Positions 15,433 through 22,428 of a stretch of 36,459 nt of DNA are shown piece by piece. The notes below the pieces were generated by a model, which ran no database searches, was not told the origin of the DNA, and worked only from the letters and a program-made list of their open reading frames with translations. Numbering within the stretch: position 1 is the first letter of the stretch; every line of letters starts with the position of its first letter. The DNA lies in assembly GCA_007123465.1 (NCBI GenBank), contig SKLB01000329.1:1-36459 (forward strand), in the 5' to 3' direction. The position numbers and the translations under genes were made by a program. This stretch comes from Spirochaetales bacterium. Its GTDB lineage: Bacteria > Spirochaetota > Spirochaetia > DSM-27196 > PWMO01.

Positions 15433-16403
15433 GCCGTTCCCCCCTTGGCGCCGGGTTGTTTCCCGGCCGGTGCATTCGGGTTGGCACTCTTTTTCTTGGT
15501 GGGCTTGGGGATTATCTCGTCCAGCAGCGAGGCAAAGACGTTACCCATCAGGATACCGAAGCTGGTGCCTTCGGGAAATTGGCCGAGGTTGCGGATGGTA
15601 ATGCTGATTGTGCCGATCAGCAGGCCGTAGACCCACTGGGCGCGCGGGTTGTTGGGCGCGCTGACCGGATCGGTGGACATGAAGACTGCCACAAACAGAA
15701 TGCTCCCCGAGAGCATGCCGTATTCTGGCGGATAGTTGGGCGTCAAGCCGCTGTAGTAGAACGCGATCATCAGAGCTCCGGCGCCCAGCAGGGTAGAGAC
15801 AATCAGACGCCACTGCGCGGTCTTGGTAGCCACCAGATATATTCCGGCCAGGATAATCAGCACCGCCGAGGTTTCACCCATCGAGCCGCCGGTGAAACCC
15901 AGCAGTATGTCGAGCAACTCCGGCCTGCTGCCGTTGGCCAGCATCGCCAGCGGGCTTGCCGCCGACAGCGCGTCTACGCCGGCCTCGCCGGCAGTACCAA
16001 ACGCTCCGGGAACCATGAATCCGTAGGCAAAAAGCGACGGGAAGCTGATCCATACAAAGATTCTGCCCGATATCGCGGGGTTGAAGATGTTGCGGCCAAA
16101 ACCGCCATAGACCTCTTTGCCGAAGAAAACACCAAAGACGATCCCGATTGCGGCTATCCACAGCGGAATTGCCGGCGGGACAATCAGAACAAAGAGCATA
16201 CAGGTAACCAGCACCGCTTCGCTGACCTTCTTGCCGCGCGATTTTTCCATCACATACTCGGTGAGTATGCCCAGGGTAAAAACCACCGCCGACAGGGCAA
16301 TCACTCTCCATCCGTACCTATAGAGGGAGAACAGATAAATCGGGATCAGCGAATAGACCACTCTGCGCATGATCGGCTGTTTAATAAACACGTCTTTTAA
16401 CAC
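15429..16403 (-). CDS. nqrB: Na+-NQR subunit B (covalent FMN, quinone site)
   Basis: This 324-residue membrane protein of the NqrB/RnfD family starts at a GTG (16403) preceded by GGGAGG. 'GGFGRNIFNPAISGRIF' and 'GGSMGETSAVLI' are visible; the Thr in GETS is the covalent FMN site of NqrB. 'FMSTDPVSAPNNPRAQ' is also typical. It lacks the roughly 80-residue N-terminal region found in Vibrio NqrB, and its C-terminus is a basic, Pro/Gly-rich tail. It is the first gene of the operon. No nqrA precedes it, although nqrA is the usual first gene in gammaproteobacteria. Confidence 0.93.
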   Translation of the reverse strand: MLKDVFIKQPIMRRVVYSLIPIYLFSLYRYGWRVIALSAVVFTLGILTEYVMEKSRGKKVSEAVLVTCMLFVLIVPPAIPLWIAAIGIVFGVFFGKEVYGGFGRNIFNPAISGRIFVWISFPSLFAYGFMVPGAFGTAGEAGVDALSAASPLAMLANGSRPELLDILLGFTGGSMGETSAVLIILAGIYLVATKTAQWRLIVSTLLGAGALMIAFYYSGLTPNYPPEYGMLSGSILFVAVFMSTDPVSAPNNPRAQWVYGLLIGTISITIRNLGQFPEGTSFGILMGNVFASLLDEIIPKPTKKKSANPNAPAGKQPGAKGGTA

Positions 16404-16465
16404 GGCGCCTCCCTCAAGACGACTAAGTTTTATCTATATATAGTTACTTTATTATCCTATGCGGC

Positions 16466-16471
16466 ATTATA
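16466..16471 (-). promoter_or_regulatory. candidate -10 box for the nqr operon
   Basis: A perfect TATAAT (minus strand, 16471 down to 16466) lies about 63 bases before the nqrB start in an AT-rich block. No good -35 hexamer is found at 16-18 bases, so it may need an activator or be used by another sigma factor. The tract between the box and the ribosome binding site includes the palindromic run TATATATA. Confidence 0.45.
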
Positions 16472-16524
16472 CTAAGTTGGCGTTCAAAAGTACAGTCTAA
16501 ACAGCGGTATCCGCGATTAATTCT

Positions 16525-16559
16525 TATAATAGAGGTCAGCTTTGCGCGCCCCGCGGGCG
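16525..16559 (+). promoter_or_regulatory. plus-strand TATAAT followed by GC hairpin, upstream of SDR gene
   Basis: TATAAT at 16525-16530 faces the SDR gene, about 105 bases before its ATG. It is followed at 16545-16559 by GCGCCC-CGC-GGGCGC, a six-base-pair hairpin that would lie in the 5' leader. The -35 position is weak. No T tract follows, so a terminator is unlikely. The regulatory meaning is unknown. Confidence 0.35.
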
Positions 16560-16635
16560 CTCCGCGCAACCTGACTGCCGGCGGCTTGAAAAATGGCGCC
16601 GAATCGGTACAGTAGAGCGCAGGAGTACAGCAGAT

Positions 16636-17370
16636 ATGATGCGGCGTACGATGCAGGGACGAGTGGTATTGGTCAGCGGCGCCAGCGGAGGAATCGGAGC
16701 TGCGATAGCTGCGGCGTTTGCCGCCAGAGGCGCATCGCTGATGCTCACCGGACGCTCACAGGAGCGCCTGGACGAGGTTGCAGAAGACCTGCGCCAGCGT
16801 TTTGCCTTGATGGTCAACACCGTGCGTGCCGATCTTGCCGACCCCGCTGCGCCGGCGCGGGTCATCGATGCGCTGCGTGCCGCGTACAACCGGCTCGACG
16901 TTCTGGTCAACAACGCCGGGGTGGCGTTGCCAGGGCCGTTGTGCCGGACCAGCGTCGAGCAGTGGGATCTTCATATGGCGGTCAACGCCCGCGCGCCGAT
17001 GCTGCTCAGCTCGCAGGCACTCGAGCTGCTGCAACACTCTGATGACGCTGTCATCGTCAATATCGGCTCGGTTGTGGCCCACAAGGGCTACGCAGGCCAG
17101 GGCGCCTACAGCGCTTCAAAACACGCGCTGCTCGGCCTGACCCGGGTGCTGGCCAAAGAGCTGCAGCAGCTCGGCGTGCGCGTCCACCTGGTCTCTCCTG
17201 GCGGCGTTGCGACCCCGATGATCAGCGAGATGCGCCCGGATATCGATGTTTCAGAACTCATGCAACCCGAAGACGTTGCCGAGGCGGTTGTATTTGTGGC
17301 GCTGGCGCGCGGTAACGCACTCGTAGACGAGATCGAACTGCGACGCCGCTCCAGTGAGCCGTGGAAATAA
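16636..17370 (+). CDS. short-chain dehydrogenase/reductase
   Basis: This 244-residue classical SDR has the NAD(P)-binding 'VSGASGGIGAA' near residue 13. The structural 'LVNNAGVA' and the catalytic 'YSASKHALLG' (Tyr-x3-Lys) follow, with the catalytic Ser in 'NIGSVVAHKG' and 'VSPGGVATPM' after the active site. An Arg in 'TGRSQERL' at the end of beta-2 favours NADPH. The substrate cannot be told from sequence. AGGAG at 16621 supports the first ATG. It may be co-transcribed with the AI-2E-family gene 69 bases downstream. Confidence 0.92.
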   Translation: MMRRTMQGRVVLVSGASGGIGAAIAAAFAARGASLMLTGRSQERLDEVAEDLRQRFALMVNTVRADLADPAAPARVIDALRAAYNRLDVLVNNAGVALPGPLCRTSVEQWDLHMAVNARAPMLLSSQALELLQHSDDAVIVNIGSVVAHKGYAGQGAYSASKHALLGLTRVLAKELQQLGVRVHLVSPGGVATPMISEMRPDIDVSELMQPEDVAEAVVFVALARGNALVDEIELRRRSSEPWK

Positions 17371-17438
17371 TGCCTGAGCCCCGGCGTTGTTCGCCAGGGT
17401 TCCCCAGCCCGGTACTATTCTGATAGAGTCTACTTCAG

Positions 17439-18542
17439 ATGGATAACCAGCGGGTAAACTCAGCACTGTTGGCTGTATTAGTAGTGGTGGCAGTGGCAAG
17501 CGTTCTGCGGTTGACCGGCAGCATCTTTCTGCCGCTGGTGCTCGCGCTGCTGCTTTCTTTTGTGTTCTCTCCGGTGGTTACGTTTCTCACCCGGCACAAG
17601 GTTCCACGCCTGCTGGGGATTCTCTCGGTATTGGCTATCTTCCTGACCTTCGGCTTTCTGATTGGCTTTGTTGTCTACAGCAGTACGCAGTCGCTGCTGC
17701 GCGAGTTTCCCCTCTACCAGCGTCGGCTGACCGGTCTGATTCAAGATCTGATTGAACGCTTCAACCTGCCGGACTACATGCTGACCGAGTTCAATATAGG
17801 CCGAACCGTTGGCAGCCTGGTGGTCTCGATATCCGGCAGCTTCATGGCCTTTGCCAGTGGACTGCTGCTGGTGCTGGTGTTTCTGCTGTTTCTGCTTATG
17901 GAGAAGCCCTACCTGCACTTCAAGATGCTGCAGGCTTTCCAGGGTCACACCACGCGCAAGATTGTGATCATCTTCGCCCACATCAATGCCCAGATCGGGC
18001 GCTACCTGAGCGTCAAGCTCCTGGTAAGCAGTTTAACCGGGGCGATCATTTTTATTTCGTTCTCCATCATCGGTGTTGATTTCCCGGTTATCTGGGCGAT
18101 TCTGACGTTCCTGTTCAACTTCATTCCCAGCATCGGTTCGATTCTGATAACGCTGCTCAGCGGGGTATTCGCGCTGGTTCAGTTTGCACCGGAATGGAAC
18201 AACGTAATTGTCACCGTGGCAGCGATGTCGATTACGCAGCTCATCATCGGCAATATCATCGATCCCAAACTGCTCGGTGACAGCCTCAATCTGAGTCCGG
18301 TGGTAATACTGTTGTCTCTGCTGGTCTGGGGCTGGCTGTGGGGCATCATGGGCATGTTCCTGGCCGTACCGATGACCGTCGCAATCAAGATAGCGTTTGA
18401 AAACATTCCGGGTATGGAGGCCTTCGGTATCATGATGGGCACCGGCAGCTATCGTAAACGCAGGAAGAAGCAGTCCAGAAGTACCCCCGCTACAGGAGCG
18501 CACGCACAGCATGCAGCATCAACAACGTCTACTGACCGGTGA
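17439..18542 (+). CDS. AI-2E family membrane transporter
   Basis: This 367-residue polytopic protein belongs to the AI-2E (YdiK/PerM/TqsA-like) family. There are about seven to eight helices. Conserved C-terminal signatures are 'FNFIPSIGSIL', 'IIGNIIDPKLLGDSLNLSPVVILLSLLVWGWLWG' and 'GMFLAVPMTVAIKI'. A basic, low-complexity tail follows. Some members export autoinducer-2 and others act as Na+(Li+)/H+ antiporters, so the substrate is open; a Na+ link would fit the neighbourhood. Its 3' end overlaps trpS by 32 bases. No obvious Shine-Dalgarno precedes the ATG. Confidence 0.9.
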   Translation: MDNQRVNSALLAVLVVVAVASVLRLTGSIFLPLVLALLLSFVFSPVVTFLTRHKVPRLLGILSVLAIFLTFGFLIGFVVYSSTQSLLREFPLYQRRLTGLIQDLIERFNLPDYMLTEFNIGRTVGSLVVSISGSFMAFASGLLLVLVFLLFLLMEKPYLHFKMLQAFQGHTTRKIVIIFAHINAQIGRYLSVKLLVSSLTGAIIFISFSIIGVDFPVIWAILTFLFNFIPSIGSILITLLSGVFALVQFAPEWNNVIVTVAAMSITQLIIGNIIDPKLLGDSLNLSPVVILLSLLVWGWLWGIMGMFLAVPMTVAIKIAFENIPGMEAFGIMMGTGSYRKRRKKQSRSTPATGAHAQHAASTTSTDR

Positions 18543-19578
18543 TCGTCCGACGGGAAGGCTTCACCTCGGGCACTACGCAGGGTCGATTGCCAACCGGCTC
18601 AAACTGCAGCACAAGTACCAGTGCTACTTCCTGATAGCCGACCTGCACATGCTCACTACCAGGCCCGGCAAGTCCGACATAGAGGCGATTTCGGAAAACG
18701 CGCGCCAAATGGTGCTCGACTACCTGGCGTGCGGTATCGATCCGCAACGTTCTGTGATCTTTCTGCAGTCAGCGGTGCACGAAACCTACGAACTCAACCT
18801 GTTCTTCGAGATGCTGGTCACGGTTCCGCGGTTGCAGCGCTTGCCGAGTCTCAAAGATATGAAGGACAGCGCCAACCTTGCCGAGATGCCGTTTGGGTTG
18901 CTCGGCTATCCGGTGCTGCAGTCAGCCGATATTCTTCTGCCACGGGCGCACATAGTACCTGTGGGCAAGGATAACGAAGCCCACGTTGAACTGACCCGCG
19001 AGATCGCGCGGCGCTTCAACAACCTCTACGGCGAGGTGTTCCCGATTCCCGACGTTCTGGTGGGTGACGTGCCGACGCTGGTTGGCACCGACGGTAACGC
19101 CAAGATGTCCAAGTCATTGAACAATACTATTCTGCTCTCGGATGACCAGACAAGCGTGCAGAAACAGGTAATGAGCATGTATACCGACCCCAACCGCATC
19201 CGCGCCGACATACCGGGCACTGTGGAGGGCAATCCGGTATTCGTCTATCATGATGTGTTCAATCCCGATCGAGAGCAGGTGGCCGAACTGAAAGAACGCT
19301 ACCGCCGTGGTACGGTGGGCGATGTTGAGGTCAAGCAGAAACTTGCTGCAGCGCTCAACGCCTTTCTCGACCCGATCCGCGAACAGCGTTCCCGCTTTGA
19401 AGCGCAGCGTGGCTTTGTGGACGAAGTGATCTACCAAGGAACGCTCAAGATGCGCGAGCAGGCGCGTCAGACTTTGCTGGAAGCGCGCAAGGCGATGGGC
19501 CTGACCGGCGTCTGGAATCGAATCAGCCGCAAGGCCGAGGATGCGCGCAAGAAGCGGGAGAAAGCAGTAGCCCAGTGA
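18511..19578 (+). CDS. trpS: tryptophanyl-tRNA synthetase
   Basis: This 355-residue class I aminoacyl-tRNA synthetase charges tRNA-Trp. The HIGH-type motif appears as 'TGRLHLGHYAGS' and the KMSKS motif as 'GNAKMSKSLNN'. 'VPVGKDNEAHVELTREIARRFN' is characteristic of TrpRS. The C-terminal 20 residues are a basic helix. The ATG at 18511 lies inside the previous gene with AGGAG about 13 bases upstream. The stop overlaps the MutY-like start (GTGA), so this is a tight cluster. Confidence 0.96.
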   Translation: MQHQQRLLTGDRPTGRLHLGHYAGSIANRLKLQHKYQCYFLIADLHMLTTRPGKSDIEAISENARQMVLDYLACGIDPQRSVIFLQSAVHETYELNLFFEMLVTVPRLQRLPSLKDMKDSANLAEMPFGLLGYPVLQSADILLPRAHIVPVGKDNEAHVELTREIARRFNNLYGEVFPIPDVLVGDVPTLVGTDGNAKMSKSLNNTILLSDDQTSVQKQVMSMYTDPNRIRADIPGTVEGNPVFVYHDVFNPDREQVAELKERYRRGTVGDVEVKQKLAAALNAFLDPIREQRSRFEAQRGFVDEVIYQGTLKMREQARQTLLEARKAMGLTGVWNRISRKAEDARKKREKAVAQ

Positions 19579-20402
19579 CACCCCGGCTAACCGCTGTGCA
19601 GCTGGAAGAGTTCCGCAGCAGCATCTGGGACTACTATCAGCACCACCGCCGTTCAATGCCGTGGCGCGAGACCGCTGATCCGTACCATATCTTTGTCTCA
19701 GAGGTAATGCTGCAGCAGACACAGGTCGCGCGGGTACGCCAGAAGTACGCAGACTTTCTGCAGCGCTTTCCGTCGTGGCACGAGCTGGCTGTGGCGCGTT
19801 TAGCCGATGTGGTGCAGCAGTGGCAGGGGCTCGGCTACAACCGTCGCGCGCGCTTTCTGCATCAGGCCGCAGGTGAGGTAGTCTCGCGGTTTGCCTGCGG
19901 CCTGCCGGCTGACCAGCAACTGCTTGCAACGTTACCGGGAATCGGCCACAACACCGCCGGTGCAATCTGCGCCTTTGCATTCGGCATGCCGGTAGTCTTC
20001 ATCGAGACAAACATTCGCCGTGTGTACATCCATTTCTTCTTTGACGGGCGCTACAAAGTGTCCGATACCCAGCTTCTGCCGCTGATTGAACAGACCCTCG
20101 ACCGCAGTGACCCGCGTCAATGGTACTTTGCGCTGATGGACTACGGCGCGACGCTGAAGGCCCACGGGTCCAACCCCAATCGCCGCAGCGCGCACTACAG
20201 CCGCCAACCGGGTTTTGAAGGCTCGCGGCGCCAGTTGCGCGGAGCTGTCCTGCGCCTGCTGGTCAGCGGCCAGCGCCTGGCGCTGGCCGATATCGCGGCT
20301 GCGGTGGGTGAGCAGCACGCCGGCAGTCTTGAGTCGGTGCTTTCTGATCTCGAAAACGAGGGGTTTCTGGCCGCCGAGCAGGCGCACTACTACCTGCGTT
20401 GA
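19575..20402 (+). CDS. MutY-like DNA glycosylase lacking the Fe-S cluster
   Basis: This 275-residue HhH-GPD glycosylase starts at GTG 19575. The N-terminal 'MPWRETADPYHIFVSEVMLQQTQV' matches MutY, including the adenine-pocket Glu (E43). The helix-hairpin-helix is 'LPGIGHNTAGAI'. Where E. coli MutY has catalytic Asp138 in 'LDGNVKRV', this protein reads 'IETNIRRV' (Glu144). The Cys-x6-Cys-x2-Cys-x5-Cys motif that binds [4Fe-4S] is absent; that region reads 'NPNRRSAHYSRQPGFEG' and only Cys108 and Cys132 occur. The MutT-like C-terminal 8-oxoG recognition domain is also missing, replaced by about 65 residues resembling a winged helix. Removal of mispaired adenine is plausible but unproven. Confidence 0.82.
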   Translation: MTPRLTAVQLEEFRSSIWDYYQHHRRSMPWRETADPYHIFVSEVMLQQTQVARVRQKYADFLQRFPSWHELAVARLADVVQQWQGLGYNRRARFLHQAAGEVVSRFACGLPADQQLLATLPGIGHNTAGAICAFAFGMPVVFIETNIRRVYIHFFFDGRYKVSDTQLLPLIEQTLDRSDPRQWYFALMDYGATLKAHGSNPNRRSAHYSRQPGFEGSRRQLRGAVLRLLVSGQRLALADIAAAVGEQHAGSLESVLSDLENEGFLAAEQAHYYLR

Positions 20403-20412
20403 GATAGCCGCG

Positions 20413-20433
20413 CGGCCGGTCTCAGCCCGGCCG
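20413..20433. terminator. hairpin across the phosphohexomutase stop codon at a convergent junction
   Basis: CGGCCGG (20413-20419), a seven-base loop and CCGGCCG (20427-20433) form a seven-base-pair perfect stem between the convergent MutY-like and phosphohexomutase genes. The phosphohexomutase stop codon lies in the loop. There is no T tract on either side, so it would be an atypical bidirectional terminator or mRNA 3'-end stabiliser. Confidence 0.4.
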
Positions 20434-22326
20434 GCGGTCGGCAGTCTCGATAATCGAGCGGTGCCAGTTCAGCAACCAGAGCTGATCGGCGGGGTCGGTC
20501 GAGCGAATGTCGGCCAGTACGCGAAAAACCGGCTCGGTGCCCGAGCCGCGCATCCACACAAAGCCCACCGCCTGCTGATCACGGTCTCGGAACAGCATCT
20601 TGAGTCCGCCGCGTTGTGTCCCGGTTCGAAAATCGGGGCCGAACCCGTGACGCGCCTCGATCCCTTCGTAGTTGATCTGCTCGGCGGTAACTATGCCGAA
20701 GCGCGCCTGCAGCTCACTACGCACCTTCTGCCACTGCTTCTGAAACTCCTGCTCGTAGTTGCGCTTCAACAGCGCGTGATCGATAGTGTGGATTCTCATC
20801 ACGGCGTGGACGTCGGTAGTTGCGGTGGTCTGGTATGGCGGCAGGGTGCCGACTACATCTTCGATTGTGTAATCGGGGCGATAGGCGTTGCGGCAGTCGG
20901 CAGCGCTGCACCAGAACGAAAAAAGGTCCTCCGCGGATTCGAAGTTGCGTGCGTACAGCAGCTTGGCCAGTGATCCCAGCGCGGTCAGCGGGTCACGTAC
21001 CGTGGACGGATGAATGATCGTCCCGCCGTTGGAACCTTCACCCAGTATTGGGACTACGTACCCCTGGGTTCGTACCAGCTGTGCCAGGCTGACAACGTTG
21101 GCCTCCCCGACCTCGGCGCGGAACACACGCGCGCCAAATGCCGCGGCGATTTCCTCCAGCCGCAGCGAGGTTGCATCGTTGGCCACCACGGCCAGCGGCT
21201 CGGCAGTCGCGGCGCTGTCGGTAAGAAGCAGTCGGCGCCAGGCCAGTTCGGCAACTACCGCCAGCGCAAATCCCTGCTGGGCCGGCAACGGAATCACACG
21301 TTTGCGTCGCGGAAAGTATACCACCAGACTGCCGCGGTCACCGTCGTTATCGGGCACGTAACCGGCCTGGTAGCCGGGATCCTGGGCGCGCCTGTCTTCG
21401 AGCAGCTCTATGCACGGCAGCAGCGCATCGCCCTCGGGAATGATCGTGTGAGCAATTCTTCCGGCGGTGTCGTTGATAGAAAAGAATTTGAATCCCAGCT
21501 CGCGCAGCATCAGCCGGTCGATCGAGCAACTGCGCGCACTTCCGTTGAAGTCGACCACCACCCCGGCACCGGCCGACTGTACCGCGCCGCTGAGGTGCCG
21601 CAGCAATTCCGATGTGCGCTCGCTGCTGCCGCTGACCACGGTGCGAACAAACGCGGCGTACGTCTGCAGCGACTGTTGTTTCCAGCGCGCGAACGACAGG
21701 TGATTGTGGTGGATCCGCCCGGCAGCCAGCGCGCGCGTGGCGTCGACGGTCTCGCGGACGTAAGCGGCGTCTGCAGCGTTGCTCCTGAAGCGATCGATCA
21801 ACGCCAGAGCACGGTCGCCTTCGAGTACCGCTCCATTGCCCAGGCCGATCTTGAGACCGTTATGGCCGATCGGATTATGGCTCGCGGTCACGTAGACAAA
21901 CCCTTCAATCTCGGCGGTCATCTTGGTATAGGCCATGATCTCCGGTGCCGCAGCCACGTAGAGATAGCGTACAACTATGTCGTACGCCAGGAGTGAACGC
22001 ATCAGAATATCGCCGATTGCCGGTCCGGTCGGGCGGCTGTCGAGCCCGAGGGCAATGCACGGCGGAAAGCGCGTCGAGCGCTCGCGCAGCAATTCTGCAA
22101 CAGTGCGGCCGGCCACCGCCATCAGTACGGCGTCTGCATCACCAATATGGCGCGTGTCGGCGTCTTCATTGTCAGCGAACACGCTGCGCCAGCCGGAAAC
22201 AGACAGAATATAGCTATCCAGGACGCGCTCGAGGGCATCTGGATTAGCGGTGGTTGCCGCGGGAGGTTGCGGCTGATCGGGGTCTCCCAGCGAGCGTCCG
22301 GATACCGGCTCGTATATGGCTGCCAT
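20422..22326 (-). CDS. phosphoglucomutase/phosphomannomutase family protein
   Basis: The real protein starts at the ATG at 22326 (MAAIYEPVSGRS) and has 634 residues; the extra 169 track residues are antisense to the response regulator. It is an alpha-D-phosphohexomutase. The catalytic phosphoserine loop is 'TASHNPIGHNGLKIG', the Mg2+ loop is 'DNDGDRG' and the sugar-binding loop is 'GEGSNGGTI'. The phosphate-binding domain is 'RGSGTEPVFRVLADI'. It interconverts hexose-6- and hexose-1-phosphates. It is longer than the usual 450-580 residues. 'GEGSNGG' differs from the common GEESGH and resembles neither PGM nor PMM exactly, so substrate preference is open. Confidence 0.9.
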   Translation of the reverse strand: MAAIYEPVSGRSLGDPDQPQPPAATTANPDALERVLDSYILSVSGWRSVFADNEDADTRHIGDADAVLMAVAGRTVAELLRERSTRFPPCIALGLDSRPTGPAIGDILMRSLLAYDIVVRYLYVAAAPEIMAYTKMTAEIEGFVYVTASHNPIGHNGLKIGLGNGAVLEGDRALALIDRFRSNAADAAYVRETVDATRALAAGRIHHNHLSFARWKQQSLQTYAAFVRTVVSGSSERTSELLRHLSGAVQSAGAGVVVDFNGSARSCSIDRLMLRELGFKFFSINDTAGRIAHTIIPEGDALLPCIELLEDRRAQDPGYQAGYVPDNDGDRGSLVVYFPRRKRVIPLPAQQGFALAVVAELAWRRLLLTDSAATAEPLAVVANDATSLRLEEIAAAFGARVFRAEVGEANVVSLAQLVRTQGYVVPILGEGSNGGTIIHPSTVRDPLTALGSLAKLLYARNFESAEDLFSFWCSAADCRNAYRPDYTIEDVVGTLPPYQTTATTDVHAVMRIHTIDHALLKRNYEQEFQKQWQKVRSELQARFGIVTAEQINYEGIEARHGFGPDFRTGTQRGGLKMLFRDRDQQAVGFVWMRGSGTEPVFRVLADIRSTDPADQLWLLNWHRSIIETADRRPG

Positions 22327-22334
22327 TGCCGGCA

Positions 22335-22364
22335 ATACTATCCGCCGCCCTTTGCACGTGTCAA
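22335..22364 (-). promoter_or_regulatory. promoter of phosphohexomutase gene, probably leaderless
   Basis: On the minus strand TTGACA (22364-22359), an 18-base spacer and TAGTAT (22340-22335) stand only eight bases before the ATG at 22326. A transcript starting at the normal distance would have almost no leader. A GC-rich GGCGGA lies within the spacer, not where a Shine-Dalgarno would act. Confidence 0.65.
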
Positions 22365-22375
22365 CGCGCGCTTGC

Positions 22376-22404
22376 TTGCAAAATCGAACGATTACCCTTA
22401 TAAC
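22376..22404 (+). promoter_or_regulatory. promoter of the REC-x-REC regulator/hybrid kinase operon
   Basis: TTGCAA (22376-22381), a 17-base spacer and TATAAC (22399-22404) precede the regulator start by 24 bases, with GGGAGGAG in between. The -35 box is only about 12 bases from the -35 of the divergent phosphohexomutase promoter, so the two promoters are back to back and could be co-regulated. Confidence 0.65.
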
Positions 22405-22428
22405 GTCAAAGGGAGGAGCAACAGGCCA

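Noticed and set aside
15456-16400. 314-residue plus-strand ORF opposite nqrB
   Set aside because: Composition is His/Gln/Arg-rich, typical of antisense of a membrane protein gene, with no family features.
16545-16559. Rho-independent terminator between nqr and the SDR gene
   Set aside because: The hairpin lacks a T tract and lies between two divergent genes, where no transcript should end.
21010-21996. 328-residue plus-strand ORF
   Set aside because: Shadow of the phosphohexomutase; no recognisable domain and no ribosome binding site.
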